DNA from: Gallionellaceae bacterium
Lineage (GTDB): Bacteria; Pseudomonadota; Gammaproteobacteria; Burkholderiales; Gallionellaceae
Direction of reading: 5' to 3'
NCBI GenBank assembly: GCA_003151655.1
Contig: PLYB01000239.1
Coordinates: 1-8,524, forward strand
DNA length: 8,524 bases
This document shows positions 1-7,079 of this stretch, piece after piece. Made by a program: the position numbers and the translations under genes. A model generated the notes under the pieces. The model was not told the origin of the DNA, did not search any database, and saw nothing but the letters and a program-made list of their open reading frames with translations. Every line of letters begins with the position of its first letter. Positions within the stretch are counted from its first letter, which is position 1.

Positions 1-1289
1 AATTTCCTCGTCATCGCCTACAAGCAGATGCGCGAGATCGAGGTGGAAATCAACCGCCGCCGGGGAGAACTGCACCTGGGCAGCGAGATTCCGCTGACTA
101 ATTTCCGTGGCATCGAGCTGCGCAATTTTCCGGCTGAGATTGCGCGCCTGTCACTCATTATTGCTGAATTCCAGTGCGACGTGCTGTATCGCGGGCAGAA
201 GGATGCGCTGGCAGCGTTTCTGCCACTGGATGCGCAAAACTGGATTGTTTGCGGCAATGCGCTGCGGCTAGATTGGTTGGCAGTCTGCCCGCCGACCGGG
301 ACGGGGGTGAAGCTAGTAGGTGATGACCTGTTCAACACGCCGCTGGATCAGGCGGAAATCGACTTCGCTAACGAAAGTGGTGAGACCTATATCTGTGGCA
401 ATCCACCTTATGTTGGCAGTAAGAAGCAATCAACTGAGCAAAAAACCGATTTAGAGGCTATCTTCGCCAAGCGCGCCAAGAATTGGAAGTCGCTTGATTA
501 TGTGGCTGGATGGTTCATGAAAGCTGCCGACTACGGCACAAAAACCAATTCAGCGGCAGCCTTTGTATCTACCAACTCGATTTGCCAAGGTCAGCAAGTA
601 TCTATTCTGTGGCCGCTAATTGCCGATACGAAACACGAAATCATCTTCGCGCATTCGTCGTTCAAGTGGCGAATTTGGCGAGCCACAACGCTGGAGTAAC
701 GGTAGTGATTGTGTCGATTTCTACGAACGCAGGAAAAGATCGAAAACTTTTCTCAATTTCTGAGGATGGTTCGTCTGTTGTAAAGCTGGTGGACAACATT
801 AACCCGTATTTGGTGCATGGCCCCAACACTCTTATTGCGCCTAGGGCAATTCCAATTTCTCAGATTCCTGAAATGTCGCGCGGTAACTCACCGACTGATG
901 GAGGGAACCTTCTGCTAGAACGATTTGAGCTTCCATCGCTACATTTGAGTGATCGAAAAATTAATAACTTCATACGACCGTTCTATGGAGCAGATGAGAT
1001 AATTTCTGACGTGGGGCGGCTTTGTATTTGGATTGATGATAAGGACGTAGAACTTGCGCTCGAAGCGGATACGATCCGAGATAGGGTGCAGCGTGTTTGC
1101 GACTTCCGTCTAAACAGCACTAAAGCTGCAACGCGGCCTCACAGATTCGACGAGAGAAAGCCGCTACCAAAATCACGCGTCCTTGTTGTTCCCATCCGAA
1201 GTTCAGAAAATAGGCCATATCTTCCAGTTGGCTTCCTAGAGCCAGATACGGTAATAGCTAACACAGCATTTGCAATCGTGGATACCTGA
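1..1289 (+). pseudogene. MmeI/YeeA-type DNA methyltransferase, 5'-partial and frameshifted
   Basis: This is the C-terminal part of a large class I SAM-dependent DNA methyltransferase of the MmeI/YeeA type, a family (commonly about 900 residues) whose members modify DNA and often carry a restriction nuclease in the same chain. The open frame runs in from base 1, so the N-terminal part lies outside. The catalytic motif IV, NPPY, is at 400-411 in the context ICGNPPYVGS. The protein reads in frame 1 to FAHSSFKW (ending 669), then continues as NLASHNAGVTVVIVSIS from 672 in frame 3. The two halves join exactly if one base is missing at about 670. The target-recognition part follows (INNFIRPFYGADE, LCIWIDDKD, TRPHRFDE, YLPVGFLEPDTVIANTAFAI) and stops at TGA 1287-1289, where the family normally continues into a C-terminal domain. 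No full-length product can be made without frameshifting, so it is probably inactive. An assembly error at 670 cannot be excluded. Confidence 0.85.
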
Positions 1290-1570
1290 GCATGGAGTTT
1301 TTGCCGTGAGCATTTACGGCTTAACATCACATTCGAGAGAGACTGCGTAAAACAAATCAAAGGCAAGGCGTGGGAATTGTGGGGAGCGCGGCACGGTGAA
1401 ACTATTGCCAACTCTGACTGACCGCTATCGGGCAGCGCGATTTTGACATTGACTGTCGCTTAGGGGTTATCAACTGCCCGTTTGTAGACACTAACACTTT
1501 TGTCCGCTGTACCTCCGAGAGCAGCCGCTCAAAATAATAAAACTCAATAAAGTGTTTTTTCGAGACTATT

Positions 1571-1598
1571 TTTATAGACCTAAAAACCTGCCTATAAT
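1571..1598 (+). promoter_or_regulatory. Possible sigma70-type promoter, weak
   Basis: A perfect TATAAT hexamer at 1593-1598 lies 16 bases downstream of TTTATA (1571-1576), which matches TTGACA at four of six positions. The surrounding DNA is AT-rich, so chance is a serious alternative. No open frame follows on the + strand before the converging fliB, so any transcript would be non-coding or antisense to the end of fliB. Confidence 0.2.
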
Positions 1599-1655
1599 TT
1601 AAGCGTTTTCATGTCACCAACGCTATTTACGGACATAGCCTTCTATTTCATTGTA

Positions 1656-1679
1656 GGTGCATTCCATGCACCATGGTGC
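1656..1679. repeat. Compound inverted repeat downstream of fliB
   Basis: GGTGCAT (1656-1662) and ATGCACC (1666-1672) form a 7-base stem with a 3-base loop. Overlapping it, GCACCATGGTGC (1668-1679) is a perfect 12-base palindrome, so two alternative foldings share the middle arm. It lies just past the fliB stop, between converging genes. There is no T-run on either side, so it is not a classical intrinsic terminator. It could be a protein-binding site or an mRNA 3'-end hairpin. Confidence 0.5.
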
Positions 1680-1743
1680 GTCAGACAGGTCATCACTTTA
1701 GGCACTAAGCCGAGCGACCAGACGGGCGAATATCAAACATAAC

Positions 1744-3003
1744 TTACGGTTTCGTTTCTTTGAGCATCCACATAACACCGACAAAAGAATCCTGCGCTTC
1801 AGTATGCAAGGCGGCAAGCAGATTATCCAAATGCCTGCTGTTGTGAGTCGAGTTGCGCGCAAAAGTTTGGAACAGTTGGATGACCAGTTGTTCGTTTAAT
1901 CCCTTATGCTTGGCGGCCATACCAACCAGCAATACCTGGACGATGGAAAGATTGCCCACCAGCTCACGGTATAGATCCAGATATGATGCACGGGTGAAAG
2001 GAAGCAAGCGGTTGATGATTTGATTTACCAGATAGTTTTCGAAGATATATTCTTTGTCCTGGAAAAATGGCTTATAAAAGGCTTGGTAACTTTGCATGTA
2101 CTTGTGCATCATGTCGCCATTTTCTGCGGCTGCATCTTTGTCCGCGCCAAGTCCTTCGAACGCGGCTTGCAAACATTCCTTGAAGCGGCTTGAAGCTTTT
2201 TCCAATAATTGTGAACTGAGCCGGGCCACGATTTCAAGTTTGCGCGAAATGTCAGATTCGATCTGCGTAAACTGAGCCTCTATTTTTTCAGGATGCGCAA
2301 GCATACCGACAAAAGATTCTAGCGTAGGAAGCAGTTCCGAGGCATGCGAGAATTGCTCGGCATAGAGGATATGATCCACTTCTTCCAGCAAAAAACCCAA
2401 TAACATGACACGCGCTCCCAGACTGATTTCGCGAAATTGCAAAATTGCGATGATGACTGCACGGAAGTCATTCAATACGGTGATTTGTAACGGGTCGCCT
2501 TCAGATTTTGAAGGGAAGCGATAAGAGGTGAATGGCTTTCCATCAATCGCAGGCTCGGCTGCAATCAAATCAAATTGCATCGGCTCAGGGTTCAACAAAA
2601 TTAGTCGTGCCGCCTCCGGGCAAGAGATACCAAGGGATCGCTCGCGCTGGGCACCGAATTGATTGAGGTAGCGGGGATAAAGTCGGCAGGTGTCGCTGAG
2701 TGCCTCTGCGCCCATGAAGTGATGAATCGCACAAAGTTTATCTTCTTGCAGAAAATGGCAGTCACCGTCAGGTTTCATTTTCATAAGGCCGAAATTATTA
2801 CCCTCGTCGGCACTGGGCAAGGTGTTCTTGCTCACGGCAAGTTTAAATAACGGCGCTAATTCAGGCTGCGTACTTTGCTGATATTTTTGGTAGGTGTCGT
2901 GATCGATAGTTACATTCCACCAGCCGCTACAACACGTATCTTCACAGGTCGGACCGATGCAATTGAACTTTGAGTAGTAGTCCGGGACAGTGATGTTTTG
3001 CAT
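1744..3003 (-). CDS. fliB: Flagellin lysine N-methylase FliB
   Basis: A 419-residue protein of the FliB family, which methylates the epsilon-amino group of surface lysines on flagellin. Salmonella FliB has been reported to use a [4Fe-4S] cluster. The family's cysteine pattern is complete: FNCIGPTCEDTCCSGWW supplies C15, C20, C24 and C25; GDCHF and LCAIH supply C82 and C91; TCRLYPRY supplies C106 and SCPEAARL supplies C128. The rest is mostly helical in character, without signal peptide or membrane segments, fitting a cytoplasmic enzyme acting before flagellin export. It is the last gene of the operon, starting 17 bases after the glycosyltransferase stop. An AGGAG (complement of 3016-3020) lies 12 bases before the ATG, a rather long spacing. 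Family assignment is strong; flagellin as substrate follows from the family and the fliK/ycgR neighbours, since no flagellin gene is in view. Confidence 0.93.
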   Translation of the reverse strand: MQNITVPDYYSKFNCIGPTCEDTCCSGWWNVTIDHDTYQKYQQSTQPELAPLFKLAVSKNTLPSADEGNNFGLMKMKPDGDCHFLQEDKLCAIHHFMGAEALSDTCRLYPRYLNQFGAQRERSLGISCPEAARLILLNPEPMQFDLIAAEPAIDGKPFTSYRFPSKSEGDPLQITVLNDFRAVIIAILQFREISLGARVMLLGFLLEEVDHILYAEQFSHASELLPTLESFVGMLAHPEKIEAQFTQIESDISRKLEIVARLSSQLLEKASSRFKECLQAAFEGLGADKDAAAENGDMMHKYMQSYQAFYKPFFQDKEYIFENYLVNQIINRLLPFTRASYLDLYRELVGNLSIVQVLLVGMAAKHKGLNEQLVIQLFQTFARNSTHNSRHLDNLLAALHTEAQDSFVGVMWMLKETKP

Positions 3004-3020
3004 AATCTCTATGGACTCCT

Positions 3021-5369
3021 TTATTGGAATTTTGAATCATACCAGCGCGTAAACATGCTGGCATATGCCTCTTCCAGGGCGTGTGCAAGTCCGTGGGCAT
3101 CACATAGCGGGCTGCGCGCCATGGTATCGCGTTGCGAGGATCGAAGCTGTTTTCGCAACTCGACATTTCTTGCGAGGCTGATCACTTTTTCGATGTACTC
3201 CGCTTCAGAGCGGGCGATCCATTCGCTGTGTCCAACGGCGTTTAACAATGATGCGGCGAAGCGGGAACCGACGTGCTCTCCCAACAAATGTATGACGGGC
3301 ACGCCCATCCACAAGGCATCGCAGGTCGAGGTTCCGCCGCCATGTCCGCCCACCGGGTCGAGCGCGATGTCCAGACGATCATGCTGCGCCATATAATCGA
3401 GCCAGTCGGTACCGGGTTGCAGGTCGATACGATCCGCAGCGATGCCATGTGCGGCAAGTTCTGTGAGCACGCGTTGCTGATTGCCGCTGTCGGCAAGCTC
3501 TTTGTTTTTAAGTAGCAAACGACTTTCCGGTAACGCTTGAAGTATTTGCGCCCATAACCGCAAGGTAAGGGGCGTGATCTTGCCCAGATTATTGAAGCTG
3601 CCCAGCCAGATAGTTCCATCGTTTGAAGGATGCCAGTTCGAAGCCGGAGCATCGGTGATGGTTTTGTAAGAAAGCCATGTGCGCGGGAGTCGCCAAACTT
3701 GTTCGCTGAACTGCTCATCCAATTCCGGCGGGGTCAGCATCTCATCGCCGATCCAGTAGTCCATTTCCGTCAAGCCGGTACTGGCAAAATACAGATAAGT
3801 CGCCTGCACGGGAGCCGCGCGGCGTGCGAATACGCCGAGGCGATTGTGCGCCGAGTGCGCGGAGAGGTCGATCAGCACGTCCAGTTGATCTGCCTCCATG
3901 CGTGTGCACACTTCCACATCGGACAGAGCGGCAATCGGTATCCAGTGATCCACCAGTGTGTTCAAGCGCTCCGTGACGGTATCGCGAAAACGATTATTCG
4001 AATACGCAAATAGTTCTATTCGCGCACTATCATTTTGGGCAAATATCTGTTCGATGAAATAGCTGACGGCATGTTTGCGAAAATCCCCCGACACATAGCC
4101 CACTTTTAATCGCCTGCCGGAAAGAGGCAAACGTGCGAATGTTTTTTCGCGTGCGGCTTGTCTGATTGCGGCTGGCACACAGGCGAGTTCCCAGCCGCGC
4201 GCCTGTGTCAGATATTCCGCCGCAGAAGTTTCGGCGTGGTAGCTCTGCAGAAAGAGCAGATTGCTATAAGCGTTGGCATAATCAGGTTTGATCGCCAGTG
4301 CTTTTTGGTAACATTCGACCGCTTCCGGCAAGCGACCCTGCGCGCGCAGAGCATTGCCTAAGTTGCAGTAGCCTTCGACAAAATTCGGTTGCAGTTCAAG
4401 TGTCCGGCGATAACTTGCAATCGCGTCATCGAGTTTGTTTTGTGCCTGTAAGGCAATGCCCAAATTGTAATGGGCTTCGCCAAAGTCGGGACTGATTGCA
4501 ATGGCGCGTTGATAACTTGCCACGGCATCGTCGAATTTGTTCTGCGCCAGCAGCAGCGCGCCGAGATTGCAGTGCGCCTGCGCATAGTCTGGAAAAAGAG
4601 CGATCGCATGCCGATAACTTTCGCTGGCCACCTCAAGCTTGCCTTGTGCGCCTAGTGCCGTGCCCAGATTGAAATGCATCTCGGCAAGGTTGGGGGCAAT
4701 AGCTATTGCCTGATGGTAGCAGGCAACAGCCTGATCCAGTTCGCCCAGCGCTCGCAAGGTGTGCCCCAGATTACTATGCGACTCAAGATGATTGGGAGCC
4801 AATGAAATAGCTGCGCGATAACTGGCAACCGCTGCCGCTAATTCACCCTTTGCCTGCAAGGCATGGCCGAGGTTGTAGTGAAACACGGTATTGTTTGCTT
4901 CGATGGTGAGCGCTTGGCGAAAGCATGCGATAGCTTCGTCAGATTTGCCCTGCGCCTGAAGCACTGTGCCGAGATTACAGTGGTAGTTCGGTGAGTTCGG
5001 ACTGAGGCTTATCGCCCGATTTATAAGTTCGACAGCCAGTGGCTGGTCGCCTATCTGGTGGGCAAGCATGCCGAGTAAGTGCAGCGCATCGGGATGATCC
5101 GGGTTTGCCTGAAGCGCCTGCTGATAGGCTTCGTTAGCCTGCTCCAGTCGTCCCGCTTGATGGTGAACCAGTCCGATTTGCACGGACTGATCCGCTGTTG
5201 GAGTCGCCGCATCAACTTGAGACTCGCGAAGCGAGACCTTGTCCCTCTCTCCCTCCGGGGGAGAGCTGGAGAGGGGGAAACGGGCTGCGGAGTGTTTGCC
5301 CATACAACATTTTTTATACTTCTTGCCGCTTCCGCACGAGCACAGCTCGTTGCGCTGCTGAACGCTCAT
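3021..5369 (-). CDS. SEC-C/TPR/GT41 O-GlcNAc-transferase-like protein
   Basis: A 782-residue cytoplasmic glycosyltransferase built of three parts. Residues 4-26 form a SEC-C zinc motif (ELCSCGSGKKYKKCC; C10, C12, C21, C22, with H26 nearby). A low-complexity linker follows (about 27-60). Nine 34-residue TPR units run from about 66 to 372, most ending in NLG. Residues about 417-740 are a GT41 (SPINDLY/OGT) catalytic region. Visible counterparts of human OGT residues are H433 in VSGDFRKHAVSYF (H498), K597 in FNNLGKITP (K842) and D684 in STCDALWMGVPV (D925). The family transfers a sugar, typically GlcNAc from a UDP donor, to Ser/Thr. In a flagellar operon between a methyltransferase and fliB the likely target is flagellin, but this is inference. 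The start overlaps the upstream stop as ATGA, so translation is probably coupled; the upstream Shine-Dalgarno is weak. The SEC-C fusion and a repeat-derived linker are unusual features. Confidence 0.95.
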   Translation of the reverse strand: MSVQQRNELCSCGSGKKYKKCCMGKHSAARFPLSSSPPEGERDKVSLRESQVDAATPTADQSVQIGLVHHQAGRLEQANEAYQQALQANPDHPDALHLLGMLAHQIGDQPLAVELINRAISLSPNSPNYHCNLGTVLQAQGKSDEAIACFRQALTIEANNTVFHYNLGHALQAKGELAAAVASYRAAISLAPNHLESHSNLGHTLRALGELDQAVACYHQAIAIAPNLAEMHFNLGTALGAQGKLEVASESYRHAIALFPDYAQAHCNLGALLLAQNKFDDAVASYQRAIAISPDFGEAHYNLGIALQAQNKLDDAIASYRRTLELQPNFVEGYCNLGNALRAQGRLPEAVECYQKALAIKPDYANAYSNLLFLQSYHAETSAAEYLTQARGWELACVPAAIRQAAREKTFARLPLSGRRLKVGYVSGDFRKHAVSYFIEQIFAQNDSARIELFAYSNNRFRDTVTERLNTLVDHWIPIAALSDVEVCTRMEADQLDVLIDLSAHSAHNRLGVFARRAAPVQATYLYFASTGLTEMDYWIGDEMLTPPELDEQFSEQVWRLPRTWLSYKTITDAPASNWHPSNDGTIWLGSFNNLGKITPLTLRLWAQILQALPESRLLLKNKELADSGNQQRVLTELAAHGIAADRIDLQPGTDWLDYMAQHDRLDIALDPVGGHGGGTSTCDALWMGVPVIHLLGEHVGSRFAASLLNAVGHSEWIARSEAEYIEKVISLARNVELRKQLRSSQRDTMARSPLCDAHGLAHALEEAYASMFTRWYDSKFQ
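4254..5174 (-). repeat. Nine tandem TPR-encoding units of 102 bases
   Basis: This part of the glycosyltransferase gene is nine degenerate 102-base units, each encoding a 34-residue TPR with the pattern A-x-G-x-L-x-x-A-(V/I)-x-x-(Y/F)-x-x-A-(I/L) and closing NLG or LLG. Repeats end near residues 100, 134, 168, 202, 236, 270, 304, 338 and 372. The units have diverged, so the array looks old. Such solenoids normally hold the acceptor protein in GT41 enzymes. Confidence 0.9.
5223..5278. repeat. Palindromic interspersed-repeat-like element inside the coding linker
   Basis: CTCGC-GAA-GCGAG (5223-5235) is a perfect hairpin. It is followed by CCCTCTC (5243-5249), which pairs with GAGAGGG (5269-5275), with an alternative inner hairpin CTCTCCC (5247-5253) with GGGAGAG (5259-5265). 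This purine/pyrimidine-biased CCCTCTC...GGGAGAG layout resembles interspersed repeats common between genes in many proteobacteria. Here it is read through in frame and encodes about residues 31-50 of the glycosyltransferase (PLSSSPPEGERDKVSLRES), in the linker between SEC-C and the first TPR. That it is a mobile or interspersed repeat is inference from its appearance. Confidence 0.5.
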
Positions 5370-6268
5370 TGCTTCTTTTCAGAGCGACTCAGTGTAGCTT
5401 GCATATTTCTTTCCAAAGATCGAATTGAGCCGCCGGCAAGATGGTGGAACGAAACCTGTAACTCATCCCCAATCTTTACTTCGATGGGATGAGGCAGCGG
5501 CAGCACGAGGTAATCGATCAGCCAGTCGATGGTGGCCGATTTTGTCGGATCAATGGCAAGAATATTTTTGGTGATAAAGCGCAGGGCATTTACCAAACCG
5601 TCTTGCTCAATTATAAAACTTCCTTGCCAGGCGATCTCTTGCGATGTCGGCTGGGTAAAATCCAGAACGCTATAGACTTCGGTCTTGGCTAACTCTATTG
5701 CTCCGGGATGCTCGGCGAACACCCGTTGAAACTGGATGATCGGCGCGTGGAAGCCGGAAAAGTTGTAGTCTTGTTGCATGGGCTGCACCGCCATGACCAC
5801 TGCCGTGGGAATAAATACCGGCAGCTTGTCGCCGAAGCGTTGTCGATAGCGAGCTTTGAAAGATTCGATTACTGCCACCTGTTTTTCGCGCAGCATGGCG
5901 ACATGAATCATTTCGCAGATGACGACATCCACCGGCTCCGGTGGCAGATATTCGAACGCATCGGCATGAATGACCTCTACCTTGTGTCCGTTGGCATTGA
6001 GCGCCAGCAAACGGCGGGACTCGGCAACCATATCGGGATTAAATTCAACGCACCATACTTTGCTGGCCTTTGCCGCCGCGAGACACGAAAGCACTCCCGT
6101 GCCGCCGCCGAGCTCCAGCACTTTGGCACCTTCGAAAACGGTAAAATCGATGGCCTCTTTAAAGTTGTCCATGCGATTCTTATCCGTCAACATATTGTGA
6201 TGGTAGTGCAAAGGGATAAATTGTCCCAGGTAATGGTTCTCGGCCTCGTCCTCGTGCAGGGTTTGCAT
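5366..6268 (-). CDS. PRMT-like SAM-dependent methyltransferase
   Basis: A 300-residue class I methyltransferase whose layout resembles protein arginine methyltransferases. The N-terminal stretch YHHNMLTDKNRMDNFKEAI (22-40) matches the PRMT pattern of a tyrosine, ML-x-D-x-x-R and YxxAI-like helix before the fold. Motif I is VLELGGGTG (50-58), and E75 in VWCVEFNP ends strand 2. E119 and E128 in CEMIHVAMLREK are nine residues apart, the spacing of the PRMT double-E loop that grips the substrate guanidinium. The C-terminal part has a PRMT beta-barrel-like segment, IDWLIDYLVL then PIEVKIGDEL (261-270), with W249 near the place of the THW loop. No signal peptide. GGAG (complement of 6276-6279) lies 7 bases before the ATG. 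Its stop overlaps the glycosyltransferase start by 4 bases. The family call rests on visible motifs; the substrate is unknown, with flagellin or another flagellar protein suggested by position. An unrelated small-molecule or glycan methyltransferase is the alternative. Confidence 0.83.
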   Translation of the reverse strand: MQTLHEDEAENHYLGQFIPLHYHHNMLTDKNRMDNFKEAIDFTVFEGAKVLELGGGTGVLSCLAAAKASKVWCVEFNPDMVAESRRLLALNANGHKVEVIHADAFEYLPPEPVDVVICEMIHVAMLREKQVAVIESFKARYRQRFGDKLPVFIPTAVVMAVQPMQQDYNFSGFHAPIIQFQRVFAEHPGAIELAKTEVYSVLDFTQPTSQEIAWQGSFIIEQDGLVNALRFITKNILAIDPTKSATIDWLIDYLVLPLPHPIEVKIGDELQVSFHHLAGGSIRSLERNMQATLSRSEKKQ

Positions 6269-6305
6269 GGTGTTACTCCGTTTGAATTTATTCTGTAGTG
6301 CTACC

Positions 6306-7049
6306 TTATTGCTGCATGTGAGTCACATAACGCTGTAACAAATTGGTTGCATCGCCATCCGGCTTGACGAACGCGCAACCGGCGCGGCGTGCTTTTTTTC
6401 CGTTTCTACCAATAACGTAAAATTCGCTCCTCACCTCAACTGTGGCCGTTATGGTACCAATCTCGGGCAACTGAATTTCACAATTCTGGTAAGTGAGTCC
6501 GGGAACCAAATTCAGTTCAGTATCCGGGACTGCAAGTGAAAGTCCACCCACGCTGATGTCCAAAATAGTTGCCTCATGTTTAAAACTTCTCAGGCTTGCC
6601 GTTGGCTTAAAAACACACTTGAGCGGGTTTTCCCCTCCTGCATCAAGACGGAAAGCATCCCGGCGTTGTAAACGCAGTAGCTTTGGTGGATACGCTAAAA
6701 ATATAGCATTACTTCCGTTGTAAATGTCCAACAGCGCCTCGGTTGCGGCGAATTGTACTTTAGCTTGATTGTGGGCGCTGACGAAAATGATATTGTTGCT
6801 GCAAAGAATGCTGCGGTTATCCGTCCGATTAGTAGGAGGATCAATCCAGATGCCGTCCTCCGTCACGCCGAGCAGCATAGTCAAAGCGAAGCTCTCATCT
6901 TCGTCGTAATACAGCACAGCGCGGGTATTGCGCGCATAAATTGTACGCAAGATATGCTTTATTTCGTTTCTTGAATAAATAGAAAATTCCCTGTCTTCAT
7001 CTTCTGAAAACACTTCTATTTTGAGTGGAATTGCTTTTTCTTTTACCAT
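6306..7049 (-). CDS. ycgR: YcgR-type flagellar brake protein, PilZ domain
   Basis: A 247-residue two-domain protein. The N-terminal half (about 20-120) is the YcgR domain, and the C-terminal half (about 125-240) is a PilZ domain that binds cyclic di-GMP. Both binding signatures are intact: RRDAFR (R129, R130, R134) as the arginine motif, and DISVGG (D164, S166, G169) as the D/N-x-S-x-x-G motif. In enterobacteria, c-di-GMP-loaded YcgR acts at the flagellar motor to slow rotation and bias its direction. No signal peptide or membrane segment. The gene follows the FlhB-like gene after 69 bases and precedes the methyltransferase by 37. GGAG (complement of 7062-7065) sits 12 bases before the ATG. 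The start codon lies within a 14-base palindrome, described separately. Assignment is firm at family level; brake function is by analogy. Confidence 0.9.
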   Translation of the reverse strand: MVKEKAIPLKIEVFSEDEDREFSIYSRNEIKHILRTIYARNTRAVLYYDEDESFALTMLLGVTEDGIWIDPPTNRTDNRSILCSNNIIFVSAHNQAKVQFAATEALLDIYNGSNAIFLAYPPKLLRLQRRDAFRLDAGGENPLKCVFKPTASLRSFKHEATILDISVGGLSLAVPDTELNLVPGLTYQNCEIQLPEIGTITATVEVRSEFYVIGRNGKKARRAGCAFVKPDGDATNLLQRYVTHMQQ

Positions 7050-7079
7050 GGTAAAGCCGCGCTCCAGATGTGTTTTACC
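7041..7079 (-). promoter_or_regulatory. Three-arm repeat around the ycgR start codon
   Basis: On the coding strand GGTAAAA (complement of 7073-7079) is followed by TTTACC (7050-7055) and then GGTAAAA again (7041-7047), which overlaps the ATG. The middle arm can pair with either flank. Pairing with the first puts the GGAG Shine-Dalgarno (7062-7065) in the loop. Pairing with the third makes the perfect palindrome TTTACCATGGTAAA (7042-7055) containing the start codon. The arms are seen directly; a role in translation control or operator binding is speculation. Confidence 0.35.

Larger units (their letters stand above)
1290..1743. other. Gene-free stretch between dead methyltransferase and fliB
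   Basis: I see no convincing gene here. Immediately after 1289, frame 1 offers GAG CAT GGA GTT TTT GCC GTG (EHGVFAV, 1288-1308), which could be a remnant of the methyltransferase C-terminus after a second shift, but it soon stops at 1348-1350 and nothing further resembles the family. Bases 1531-1600 are AT-rich. A weak hairpin of AAAACTC (1539-1545) with GTGTTTT (1552-1558, one mismatch) is followed by T residues and could act as a poor terminator for + strand transcription. AGCGTT (1602-1607) pairs with AACGCT (1619-1624). A compound inverted repeat at 1656-1679 is listed separately. No canonical intrinsic terminator for the leftward operon is evident. Confidence 0.6.

Noticed and set aside
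1369..1416. Histidine-phosphatase-like RHGET in a + strand frame (GARHGETIANSD)
   Set aside because: The motif is isolated, follows no beta-strand context of that family, and ends at a stop directly after; it is most likely chance.
1429..1556. Inverted repeats CGGGCAG/CTGCCCG (1429-1435, 1474-1480) and AACACTTT/AAAGTGTT (1493-1500, 1549-1556) as insertion-sequence ends
   Set aside because: Seven and eight bases at these distances are expected by chance; no transposase or target duplication is present.
1667..1680. NtrC-like half-sites TGCACC and GGTGC(G/A)
   Set aside because: The half-sites match, but they are 2 bases apart rather than the 5 of the NtrC consensus, and no nitrogen-related gene or sigma54 promoter is nearby.
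3630..4013. Long + strand open frames within the glycosyltransferase, methyltransferase and fliK genes
   Set aside because: They are reverse-strand shadows of well-supported - strand genes, with no recognisable domains.
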